From: Chloroflexota bacterium
GTDB taxonomy: Bacteria > Chloroflexota > Dehalococcoidia > JABGRK01
DNA: 64,000 bases
Direction of reading: 5' to 3'
Assembly (NCBI GenBank): GCA_018648325.1
Contig: JABGRK010000017.1
Coordinates: 186,001-250,000, forward strand
In this document: positions 41,588-50,316 of the stretch, piece after piece
Layout of the letters: each line of letters begins with the position of its first letter
How positions within the stretch are numbered: position 1 is the first letter of the stretch
Made by a program: the position numbers and the translations under genes
Notes under the pieces: model-generated
Seen by the model: only the letters and a program-made list of their open reading frames with translations
The model's database searches: none
Told to the model about the DNA's origin: nothing

Positions 41588-42679
41588 TTATTTTTGCAAT
41601 TGCTGTTCCTGATAGCATGCAAGTGCTTTTCCCTTCATTGCGACGGAAAAGCACTTGCGGCAGGAGATGCATGTGGCAGGTTTTTGGTCATCGCTTTGCC
41701 AGCGGTTGATAAGGCCCGGTTCTCTGATGAAGGGTCGGCACATTGATATCATATCGGCATCATCGCTGTCCACTATGTCTTGCGCAAGTTTAAGGCTGCG
41801 TATTCCAGCAACCACCATTACCGGCACAGATACCGCTTTTTTGAGTGCAGCGGCTCTTTGCCTGTAAAACGCGTGTTCCGGAGTGCTTTCGTCTGCTCCC
41901 AGTGGGGGTGATCCGATGCCTCCGCTGACTTCTATGGAGTCGATGCCCTCGGCTATCATACTGCGTGCTGTTTCCATTCCTTCATCTAGCGATAGGCCGC
42001 CGGGTGCATCGTCCATCACGCCGAACTTTATCATCAGTGGGAAATCTGGCCCTACTGCCTGGCGAATGCGTCTTATGACCTCTATGTGAAATCTGCGTCT
42101 GTTTTCGGGGCTGCCTCCCCATTTATCGGTGCGGTGGTTGTTTACCGGAGAGAGGAATTGGCTCATGAGATATCCGTGGGCTCCGTGAAGCTGCGCTGCG
42201 TCGAAACCAGCGTCTTTGGCTCGCAATGCCGCTGCTGCAAAACCGTCGATAATATCCTCTATTTCGCTATCTGACATTTGCTTGTGTGGCCTATTAACAT
42301 CAGGCATGGGCGATACCGCCTGACAGGGGGTTTTTGTGTGCTGCAAGTAGCCGGAGGCGATGCCGGCATGTACTATCTGCAGTGCGATTTTTGCGCCGCC
42401 GCTGTGTGCTGCTTGTACCAGTTTTTGCAGGCCCGGTAGCATCTCATCGCTATGGGCGCCGTACTGGCCCTGCATCGCCTGACCAAGAGAGCTTGTGAAG
42501 GCAAACCCGGTTATGATCAGGCCGACGCCACCACGGCCAAGCTGGTTGTATATGTCAACGGATGCGTCGGAGGCAGCACCTGAGTCGTCTGCCGAGCCGT
42601 CCCATGTGGCCGAGCGCATGAAGCGGTTTTTAATTTTGAGGTTTTTAATTTTGTATGGTGCAAATAGGTCTGTTGGCAT
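41588..42679 (-). CDS. NADH:flavin oxidoreductase (Old Yellow Enzyme family)
   Basis: LFAPYKIKNLKIKNRFMRSATWDGSADD...FDAAQLHGAHGYLMSQFLSPVNNHRTDKWGGS. Confidence 0.92.
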   Translation of the reverse strand: MPTDLFAPYKIKNLKIKNRFMRSATWDGSADDSGAASDASVDIYNQLGRGGVGLIITGFAFTSSLGQAMQGQYGAHSDEMLPGLQKLVQAAHSGGAKIALQIVHAGIASGYLQHTKTPCQAVSPMPDVNRPHKQMSDSEIEDIIDGFAAAALRAKDAGFDAAQLHGAHGYLMSQFLSPVNNHRTDKWGGSPENRRRFHIEVIRRIRQAVGPDFPLMIKFGVMDDAPGGLSLDEGMETARSMIAEGIDSIEVSGGIGSPPLGADESTPEHAFYRQRAAALKKAVSVPVMVVAGIRSLKLAQDIVDSDDADMISMCRPFIREPGLINRWQSDDQKPATCISCRKCFSVAMKGKALACYQEQQLQK

Positions 42680-42700
42680 TTTATCTCCAGCAAAAACGTT

Positions 42701-43927
42701 TTATTTTATCACTTCACTATAGATATCAACAATGTGTTGTGCCATGCGTTGCCAGGTAAACTTTTGCTCAACGCGTTTTCTGCCTGCAGCTCCCAGCTCG
42801 ATGCGCATTTGTTCGCTGCCCAGCATATGTTTTATTGCTCCGGCCAGCGCGCTTGCATCTGCGGGCGGGACAAGCACTCCACTGTGGCCGTGCGATACTA
42901 CTTCTGGCAGGGCGCCACCTGTGGTGGCGATAACAGGAAGCTGGCAGGCCATGGCCTCGGCGGCGGGTAATCCGAATCCTTCATACAGGGATGAGGTAAT
43001 CGCTATTTGCGATTGGCCGTAGTGCTCCACAAGTTGCTCTGTGCTGATTCTGCCGGTGAACGTTATCTTATCCATGATATCGTACTGTTCGGCAAGCTTG
43101 TAGGCCATGGAAAACGGGTAGACATGGTCCACTATGGTCAGGTTTATATCGGGCTCATGCTCCAGCATCTTGAGAGCCTTTAACAGGTAGACCGCTCCTT
43201 TTTTGCGATCGTCGGTTCTGCCCACCATAATCAGTTTACCCGGCTGTTTTATGAAACCGTTAGGGCTGAACGTAGATGTATCTACGCCGCAATAGGCTAT
43301 TCGCATTTTGTTCTGTTTCACCTTGAATATCTTGCGAATATCTTCTTCTGATGCAATTGAGTCGGTGATGACCATGTCCAGCCGCCTGGCCACGATGCCC
43401 TGCATGAATGGGGGGTACATTATCGCCCGCCTGATGCGGTCGCGCACGCCGGTAAGCTGGGACAGGTCGGACTTGGTGTCGATAGGTAGCGGGTGATGGA
43501 TGGTGGCAACGATGGGTACTTTAAGCGTTTTCATTAGCAGCAGGCCGTATCCCAGCGTCTGGTTGTCATGTATAACATCGAAGCGGTGTTTGGGCATCAG
43601 TTCTTTTAACTTGAGAAACGCCTTTACAGAAAAGGTAAGCATTTCGTTAAAACGGCCTACCCTTGAGGTGACTAGCTCATACAGGTTGAAGGGTTTGAAT
43701 ATGCCGAACGGGTTGCCTTTAGGGAAGATGTCCTTCTTTTTTAAGAACAGGTCCAGCCCGTCCAGCTTGTGTACGGTTACGCCATCGGGTAGTTCAGGGA
43801 ATGGCGGGCCGACGATGGCGTGCACTTCATGTCCCAGCGCCAGCAGTTCGCGCGCCAGATAGTACATGTAGATGCCCTGTCCACCGCAGTACATGTTGCC
43901 TCTATAGTTAAGCAGGCATATCTTCAC
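42701..43927 (-). CDS. glycosyltransferase family 4
   Basis: GGQGIYMYYLARELLALGHEVHAIVGPP...SLYEGFGLPAAEAMACQLPVIATTGGALPEVV. Confidence 0.92.
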   Translation of the reverse strand: MKICLLNYRGNMYCGGQGIYMYYLARELLALGHEVHAIVGPPFPELPDGVTVHKLDGLDLFLKKKDIFPKGNPFGIFKPFNLYELVTSRVGRFNEMLTFSVKAFLKLKELMPKHRFDVIHDNQTLGYGLLLMKTLKVPIVATIHHPLPIDTKSDLSQLTGVRDRIRRAIMYPPFMQGIVARRLDMVITDSIASEEDIRKIFKVKQNKMRIAYCGVDTSTFSPNGFIKQPGKLIMVGRTDDRKKGAVYLLKALKMLEHEPDINLTIVDHVYPFSMAYKLAEQYDIMDKITFTGRISTEQLVEHYGQSQIAITSSLYEGFGLPAAEAMACQLPVIATTGGALPEVVSHGHSGVLVPPADASALAGAIKHMLGSEQMRIELGAAGRKRVEQKFTWQRMAQHIVDIYSEVIK

Positions 43928-43930
43928 TAC

Positions 43931-44644
43931 TTAGTCCGTTACCTTTCTGGCGTACATAACAATACTTTTGGGGATAAAGAAGTTGCCTAGTCCCTCTATG
44001 GCATTGGGGATTTTAGAGTTGTTCATTATCTGTAATTCTAACATTTTATAGAATAGCGCCGGTACTTTTGCCTTTTCGTTTTTCAGGCCGAACAGGCAGC
44101 GTAGCGTCCAGTATATGGTGTGCAGGGCATGCTCGAAGCGCACGGCGTACAGCTTTAGTCCGGCAGAGCGCATCAGGCTGGCAAGCTGTTTCGCCTTAAA
44201 TATCCTGACATGTCCGCCGGGGTGGTTGTAGTAGTCGCTGTCTATTTTCCAGTTTATGGCCTCGGACAGATAGGTAGGTACGGTTACGGCGATACATCCT
44301 TTTTCTTTGAGTACGCGCACCAGTTCTTTCATTCCGGCCACTTCATCATCCACATGTTCCAGTACCTCGGAGCAGATGATTTTATCAAAGCAGGCGTCTT
44401 GGAAGGGGAGGCGCAGGCCGTCCGATGTCATGGCCTCGCCCCAGCCGATGGCCTCGCCGGTCTGGTCCATATACTTGGTTAGTATCTTTGTTTTTTTTAC
44501 GTCATCTTTCAGTATGTCTACGCTGCATATTCTGCACTTGGCCAGCTTGCAGGCATGCAGGGTATGTCTTCCTGTGCCGCAGCCGGCGTCCAGAACGTTG
44601 TCGCCGTCTCTGATTTTTAGCAGCTTGAAATCAACCGTTAGCAA
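43931..44644 (-). CDS. class I SAM-dependent methyltransferase
   Basis: VLDAGCGTGRHTLHACKLAKCRICSVDI...IICSEVLEHVDD. Confidence 0.88.
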   Translation of the reverse strand: MLTVDFKLLKIRDGDNVLDAGCGTGRHTLHACKLAKCRICSVDILKDDVKKTKILTKYMDQTGEAIGWGEAMTSDGLRLPFQDACFDKIICSEVLEHVDDEVAGMKELVRVLKEKGCIAVTVPTYLSEAINWKIDSDYYNHPGGHVRIFKAKQLASLMRSAGLKLYAVRFEHALHTIYWTLRCLFGLKNEKAKVPALFYKMLELQIMNNSKIPNAIEGLGNFFIPKSIVMYARKVTD

Positions 44645-45867
44645 TTGATGACCTCGTTATAAACGTCGATAGTGGCCTTGGCCGACTTTTGCCAGGTGAA
44701 ATTGTGCCTGACCCTCTCTACCCCTGCTGCGCCCATTTTTTGTCGCAGGTCGGGGTCATCCAGTAGCGTTTGAATTGTACCGACCAGTGCTTGTGGGCTT
44801 CTTGGTGGGACCAGTATGCCTGTTACGTTATTTTCGATTACCTCGGGGAGGGCGCCTGCCGTGGTTCCGACTACGGGTACGCCACAGGCCATGGCTTCGG
44901 CGGCGGGTAGTCCGAAACCCTCGTAAACCGACGGGGTCACCGCTATCTGCGCGGCGGCGTATTTTCTGGCGACGTCATCATGGCTTAGTCTGCCGGTGAA
45001 GGTTACCATGTCCTCAATTCCGTACTCTTTTACCAGGCCCGGTGCGTAGTCATTGAGCGGTGGTTTCTCATCGACGATAGTAAGTTTTACCTTACCGCGC
45101 ATTTGTGTCAGTGCCTGCAGAAGATAGATGATGCCCTTGTTGCGGTCGCGGGTGTTGGTAACTACTATCAGGCTGTTTGTCTCTTTTTTTACGTCTGTGC
45201 GAACTCTGAAGTTATCTGTATCTACGCCGTTATACACCACGCGCAGTTTACTTTGCGGGATTTTAAACGCTTGCTTGGCATTTTGCGCCGAACTATTAGA
45301 AACGGTTATTACGCGGTCCATGCGTTTTGTAACTATGCGCTGCATGAAAAACGGGTAGAACATGATTCGACCCCACTTGGCCTTAAAGCTTTTTGTATGG
45401 GTAAGGTCGGACTTGCGGTCTATCGATAGCGGATGATGGACTGTGGCTACGATTGGCGTTTTTAGACTTTTCATCAGCAGGTTGCCGTAGGCCAGCGTCT
45501 GGTTATCGTGTATGATATCGAACTTATTTTTAGCCATGAGCTCTTTTAGCTTGATATATGACCTGATACCGAAGGTAAACATCTCCGGGAACATCCCCAT
45601 ACGGGTTGCTGCAACCTCGTATAGATTCAAAGGTTTGAAAACCTGAAAAGGCTTGTCTTTAGATAAAAAGTTTTTTTGCGATTCAAACAGGTTGAGGTTG
45701 GGTATTTTATGCACTCTGGCGCCATCGGCAATGAGGGGATAGGGCGGACCGACGATGATATCGACCTCGTGGCCCATTAATCTATACTCTTTAGCCAGGT
45801 AGTGGATGTACACGCCCTGCCCGCCGGAATACATATTGCCTCTGTTGCAGAGCAGACAAATCCTCAT
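44638..45867 (-). CDS. glycosyltransferase family 4 (paralog of 42701..43927)
   Basis: MRICLLCNRGNMYSGGQGVYIHYLAKEYRLMGHEVDIIVGPP...SVYEGFGLPAAEAMACGVPVVGTTAGALPEVI. Confidence 0.92.
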   Translation of the reverse strand: MRICLLCNRGNMYSGGQGVYIHYLAKEYRLMGHEVDIIVGPPYPLIADGARVHKIPNLNLFESQKNFLSKDKPFQVFKPLNLYEVAATRMGMFPEMFTFGIRSYIKLKELMAKNKFDIIHDNQTLAYGNLLMKSLKTPIVATVHHPLSIDRKSDLTHTKSFKAKWGRIMFYPFFMQRIVTKRMDRVITVSNSSAQNAKQAFKIPQSKLRVVYNGVDTDNFRVRTDVKKETNSLIVVTNTRDRNKGIIYLLQALTQMRGKVKLTIVDEKPPLNDYAPGLVKEYGIEDMVTFTGRLSHDDVARKYAAAQIAVTPSVYEGFGLPAAEAMACGVPVVGTTAGALPEVIENNVTGILVPPRSPQALVGTIQTLLDDPDLRQKMGAAGVERVRHNFTWQKSAKATIDVYNEVINC

Positions 45868-46406
45868 GCCAACGCTTGCTTGCGGTTCATAATAACGGTG
45901 AATAAGGCGGCAACGCTTTTAGCATCGCATATCTGGCCCGAGGCTATCATCTGAGGTATCTCAGTTAAAGGGGCTCTGATGATTTCGATATTTTCGTCAT
46001 CATCACCCTTAAGCTTGCTTTCTATTAAATCGGTTGCCAGGTAAAGGTACAAAAACTCATTGCAGTATCCGGGGCTGGCGTAAACGCCGCCTATTCGTTC
46101 CATACGCCCGGGCAGGTAGCCGATTTCCTCCTGAAGCTCGCGCTTGGCGCTATCATCCGGGGTTTCGCCTGCCTCAATGCCACCAGCGGGAATTTCCAGT
46201 AGCGCTTTTTCTACAGGCTTGCGGTATTGCTTGACCAGCAGCACGTTGTCATTTTCATCCAGCGCTACTATGGCTACAACGTCGGCATGTTCAACGATTT
46301 CTCTGTGGGTTGTACTGCCGTTGGGCAGCAGCACAGTATCGTCTTTTACGCTGATTATACGGCCCTGGTATATATTTTTTGTTTCAATAGTTTTTTCTTC
46401 GGACAA
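45864..46406 (-). CDS. NUDIX hydrolase (ADP-ribose pyrophosphatase-like)
   Basis: Nudix box GGIEAGETPDDSAKRELQEEIGY. Confidence 0.92.
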   Translation of the reverse strand: MSEEKTIETKNIYQGRIISVKDDTVLLPNGSTTHREIVEHADVVAIVALDENDNVLLVKQYRKPVEKALLEIPAGGIEAGETPDDSAKRELQEEIGYLPGRMERIGGVYASPGYCNEFLYLYLATDLIESKLKGDDDENIEIIRAPLTEIPQMIASGQICDAKSVAALFTVIMNRKQALA

Positions 46407-46461
46407 AAGACACTCCTGAGTGGGCTACTGCTTAATCGTTTTGTTAAAAGTGAGGATGATT

Positions 46462-46926
46462 TTATGGATTTGCTGCGTAGATCATGCCGACCTCGTCGCA
46501 GTCGGGGAATTTGGGGCACCTCTGGCATTCGCCCCATACCTTGTGTGGCAGGTCTTTCTTCTCTACCTGCACAAAACCATGGTTTTCAAAGAATTCAGGT
46601 TCGTAAGTGAGGCAGAAGATAGTCTGGATGCCCATCGCTGTGCCTTCCTGCACGCATGCCTTAACCAGAACCGAGCCCAAGTCCTGCTGCTGCATTTCCT
46701 CAGCAACGGCCAGTCCTTTAATCTCAGCAAGGTCGGCCCAATTAATGTGAAGCGCAGCGCAAGCCACGGTTTTATCGTTTTCCCTGATGACGAAGTAGTC
46801 ACGCAAATTCTCATATAGATCGGTAAGAGAGCGCGGTAACATCTTATTTTTGGCAGCGAAGTAGTTGATCAGTTTATGAATCTGAGCTACATCGGTGATT
46901 TTAGCTTTTTCTACTTTTGGATTCAT
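46462..46926 (-). CDS. GNAT N-acetyltransferase (short ArgA/N-acetylglutamate synthase-like)
   Basis: KITDVAQIHKLINYFAAKNKMLPRSLTDLYENLRDYFVI...EIKGLAVAEEMQQQDLGSVLVKACVQEG. Confidence 0.78.
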   Translation of the reverse strand: MNPKVEKAKITDVAQIHKLINYFAAKNKMLPRSLTDLYENLRDYFVIRENDKTVACAALHINWADLAEIKGLAVAEEMQQQDLGSVLVKACVQEGTAMGIQTIFCLTYEPEFFENHGFVQVEKKDLPHKVWGECQRCPKFPDCDEVGMIYAANP

Positions 46927-46928
46927 TT

Positions 46929-47810
46929 TTAAAGCTCTTTCTTTGTTGATAGTTTAAGTACAAGCGTTTGATAGAAATAATTCTCAGGTTGCATCCTTAA
47001 GAAATGCGATGTGAAGGTGCTTCTGGTTATCTTTATTCTATCTCCGCTGGTAAGTTCGGTCTCATCCTGTCCGTCTACACTCAAAATCGCCTGATGATCG
47101 AACTGGACTTGAAGTTCAACCGTTGATGTAGCAGAGATCACCAGCGGTGTCGACATTGTGAGGTGTGCTGCTACAGGAAGCAACACCATTTCTTTGGCTC
47201 GTGGGTTTAGTATCGGCCCCTTGCATGACAGCGCATATCCGGTGCATCCTGTGGCAGTAGAGACAATGACACCGTCTGCTTTGTAAGACGTAAGGTGGGC
47301 TCCGTTGATACTGGTAGATACGTTTATAACGCGCAGCTTCGCTCCTCGTCCGATGGCGATATCGTTTAGCGCATAGTATGTTTGAGGGTTGTCTTTTTGC
47401 GGGTTGATCTCTGCCTGTATCATAGCCCGCTCATCCAGCCAGCCTTTGCCAGCAAGGAAATCGGGTAGTACGTCCACAGCGTCTTTAGCTGAAACCTCGG
47501 TCATAAAACCCAGCTTGCCAAGATTTATACCCAGTATTGGGATAGACCAGGGAATGGCGGCACGTGCAGTTTTTAAAATGGTGCCGTCACCACCTATGCT
47601 GATGAGCATCGAGGTTCCCGTAACCAGATCCTTGGCTTTTTGCTCATCCCATGACGAGCACAGCCATGCTGACGTGCCCATTTCAGGCAGTTTTTGCTCA
47701 AGGACTCGAGCCAGTTTGTCGGCCGCAGCTATTGTGGGTTTGTAGATTATGCCCGCCGAGGGGTATCCGCTCACGGTCTTTTTTCCTAACGATTTTGATA
47801 TTCTTAGCAT
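46929..47810 (-). CDS. nadK: NAD kinase
   Basis: SIGGDGTILKTARAA...GINLGKLGFMTEV...STATGCTGYALSCKGPILNP. Confidence 0.93.
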   Translation of the reverse strand: MLRISKSLGKKTVSGYPSAGIIYKPTIAAADKLARVLEQKLPEMGTSAWLCSSWDEQKAKDLVTGTSMLISIGGDGTILKTARAAIPWSIPILGINLGKLGFMTEVSAKDAVDVLPDFLAGKGWLDERAMIQAEINPQKDNPQTYYALNDIAIGRGAKLRVINVSTSINGAHLTSYKADGVIVSTATGCTGYALSCKGPILNPRAKEMVLLPVAAHLTMSTPLVISATSTVELQVQFDHQAILSVDGQDETELTSGDRIKITRSTFTSHFLRMQPENYFYQTLVLKLSTKKEL

Positions 47811-47905
47811 ATTGTGGGGCTATTTAAAAGTCAAGGGGATTTTCAAACTCAGGTCGCAATGGTACAATCACGCTAAGAGGGTATGTAAAAGGAGATAGAT
47901 AGCCT

Positions 47906-48748
47906 TTGAGTTTAGCCGTAACCAGATGTGGGGATACCGAGTTTAGATGGGGGCAAAAAACCTATGTAATGGGTATCTTAAACGTTACACCCGATTCTTT
48001 TTCCGGTGATGGATTATCGGGTAGTGTTGCCGCGTCACTTGATCAGGCAAAACACTTTGAGCAGCTTGGTGTTGATATTATAGACGTTGGAGGGGAGTCA
48101 ACGCGTCCCGGTTCGGATCCGGTGGACGCTGATGAAGAACTGAGGCGTGTTATTCCGGTTATTGAAGCGCTTACAAAAGAGATATCAGTTCCTGTAAGCA
48201 TTGATACCTATCGGGCAAGAGTTGCTAAGGAGGCGGTTAAAGTCGGTGCACATATGATTAACGATGTGTGGGGGCTGAAGAAAGACCCTGAGATGGCAGC
48301 GGTTGCCGCTGCATGCAATGTTCCCGTTATTATTACTCAGAATCAACGCGGGTTTTCATATAAAGATCTGATACCTGATCTTATCGCCGATCTTAGCACG
48401 AGCGTTGATATGGCGCTTGACGCCGGGATCAGGCGCGAAAACATTATACTTGATCCGGGCGTAGGATTTGGCAAGACGGCGGTGCAGAACCTTGAGATTA
48501 TCAGTCGGTTGGCGGAGTTAAAGGTTTTAGAGTTGCCTATTTTACTTGGTACATCGCGCAAGTCATTTATCGGCTATGTGCTTGATTTGCCTGCACAGCA
48601 GCGCGTTGAGGGTACAGCGGCGACGGTTGCTATCGGTATCGCGGGCGGTGCTGATATTGTGCGTGTGCATGACATTGCGCAGATGATGCGAGTGGTTAGA
48701 ATGAGTGATGCCGTGGCAAGGCCGGGCTACTATAAGGCGGAAGATTAG
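47906..48748 (+). CDS. folP: dihydropteroate synthase
   Basis: MGILNVTPDSFSGDGL...DVGGESTRPGSDPV...ILDPGVGFGKT; TTG start. Confidence 0.95.
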   Translation: MSLAVTRCGDTEFRWGQKTYVMGILNVTPDSFSGDGLSGSVAASLDQAKHFEQLGVDIIDVGGESTRPGSDPVDADEELRRVIPVIEALTKEISVPVSIDTYRARVAKEAVKVGAHMINDVWGLKKDPEMAAVAAACNVPVIITQNQRGFSYKDLIPDLIADLSTSVDMALDAGIRRENIILDPGVGFGKTAVQNLEIISRLAELKVLELPILLGTSRKSFIGYVLDLPAQQRVEGTAATVAIGIAGGADIVRVHDIAQMMRVVRMSDAVARPGYYKAED

Positions 48749-48749
48749 A

Positions 48750-49247
48750 ATGAGGGTTTACCTTGGCTTGGGTTCGAACATTGGTGACAGGGAGTCCAAC
48801 CTACTTGATGCAATTGAGCGCCTTGGCCGAGAAGTCGAAATTGAGCTTATATCCTCGCCATATGATACTGAGCCAGTAGGTTATGATCATCAACCCAGGT
48901 TTTTAAATGCGGTAGTTGGTGGGGATACGGGGTTATCACCTGATGATCTACTTAAGTTGGTAAAAAAGATCGAAGATGATATGGGCAGGGCTACCACTTT
49001 TGTTAACGGTCCTCGCTTAATAGATATAGATATATTGCTCTGTGGCGATATAGTGTTGGATAGCGAGTTTCTTACAGTTCCGCACGCTCGATATGCCGAG
49101 AGGGCGTTTGTACTGGTGCCTCTGGCGCAGATAGCGCCGAACGTGGTTTGTCCCCTGCGGCACAAATCGGTTAGAGTATTACTAAATGATCTTAAAGACC
49201 CCGGTCAGATAATCAGGAAGGACTGGGCAAGGAGTCAACATGTTTGA
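48750..49247 (+). CDS. folK: 2-amino-4-hydroxy-6-hydroxymethyldihydropteridine pyrophosphokinase
   Basis: MRVYLGLGSNIGDRESNLLDAIERLG...FLNAVVGG...RLIDIDILLCGD...VPHARYAERAFVLVPLAQI. Confidence 0.94.
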   Translation: MRVYLGLGSNIGDRESNLLDAIERLGREVEIELISSPYDTEPVGYDHQPRFLNAVVGGDTGLSPDDLLKLVKKIEDDMGRATTFVNGPRLIDIDILLCGDIVLDSEFLTVPHARYAERAFVLVPLAQIAPNVVCPLRHKSVRVLLNDLKDPGQIIRKDWARSQHV

Positions 49248-49608
49248 GGTTTCAGTTAAGCAACATTTCGATGCGGCGCATTACTTGAGAGATTACAACG
49301 GAAAATGCGAGGTGTTGCACGGACATCGTTTTGAGGTTGTGGTCAACTTGAAATGCGAGGTGCTCAATGATATTGGGCTGGCCTATGATTTCACCGAACT
49401 AAAGAAACACCTTAACGACATTCTGGATAATTATGATCACACCTGTATCAATGAAGTAGCGCCGTTTGATAAGCTGAATGCTTCATCGGAGAATATGGCG
49501 GTTAGTATATACGAGCAACTAAAACAAAAATTAGGAGAATTCGCTACAACCCTTTCCAGTGTTCAGGTGTGGGAATCTCCTACTTCGTGTGTAACCTACA
49601 GCCCCTAG
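49240..49608 (+). CDS. 6-pyruvoyltetrahydropterin synthase family (COG0720) with CExxHGH motif, candidate FolB replacement
   Basis: VKQHFDAAHYLRDYNGKCEVLHGHRFEVVV; overlaps folK. Confidence 0.88.
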   Translation: MFEVSVKQHFDAAHYLRDYNGKCEVLHGHRFEVVVNLKCEVLNDIGLAYDFTELKKHLNDILDNYDHTCINEVAPFDKLNASSENMAVSIYEQLKQKLGEFATTLSSVQVWESPTSCVTYSP

Positions 49609-49676
49609 AGGACACAAAAGACCTCGACAGGTATCAACGATGTGACTCCTGCCAAGGCCTTTAAAAAGATCACGTG

Positions 49677-49922
49677 TTATTCGCTGGCGACTTCTTCTTC
49701 TTCTTCTTCTTCTGCCGGTGGTGGCAACTCAACCTTGGTTGAGAGCATGGTCCAACCGATCCAGAATCCGAGAGCACATACCACCATAACCCCGGCACCT
49801 ACCGGAATACCGATGGCATACTTCCAAGTGCTTAGTGAGTAAAACAGGCCCCAAATAAATGCGGCGGCTGCTACAACGACCACCAAACAAATTAATAATC
49901 CACCCAGTCTGGCCTTATCCAT
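49677..49922 (-). CDS. small membrane protein with C-terminal poly-Glu tail
   Basis: 81 aa, two TM segments, ...PPPAEEEEEEEVASE. Confidence 0.6.
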   Translation of the reverse strand: MDKARLGGLLICLVVVVAAAAFIWGLFYSLSTWKYAIGIPVGAGVMVVCALGFWIGWTMLSTKVELPPPAEEEEEEEVASE

Positions 49923-49985
49923 GTTATAAATTCCCTCCTTATAGTAGTTATATTTATGAGCAAACGTTTATTAAAGGTAAATAAT

Positions 49986-50168
49986 CTAGTTGCGCATGTC
50001 CGGTGGGAGCAGGTTGGGAATGGTATCCCTTATGGGATAATCCTGCGAACATTTTGCGCAATACAAAGAGCCGGTTACTATCTCCTGGTCATCCTCATCC
50101 ACAACATCGAGCGAAAGCTCTCCCTTGCAAACGGGACAGGCCAGTATCCCCATGATCTCTTTTTTCAT
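49986..50168 (-). CDS. Trm112-family zinc ribbon protein
   Basis: MKKEIMGILACPVCKGELSLDVVDEDDQEIVTGSLYCAKCSQDYPIRDTIPNLLPPDMR; start trimmed to 50168. Confidence 0.85.
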   Translation of the reverse strand: MKKEIMGILACPVCKGELSLDVVDEDDQEIVTGSLYCAKCSQDYPIRDTIPNLLPPDMRN

Positions 50169-50316
50169 ACGTCTTCCCCAAGTGTTCTTTGCAGAATTAT
50201 AAGGCCTGCAGTGTGGCATGTCAACACAAACTACAACCTTTTACCTGATGGTGTTTACTTGCTGCAGCTTGGCTGTTATAATCGTAAACTGGAAAAACAG
50301 TAACTAAAGGAATAAA

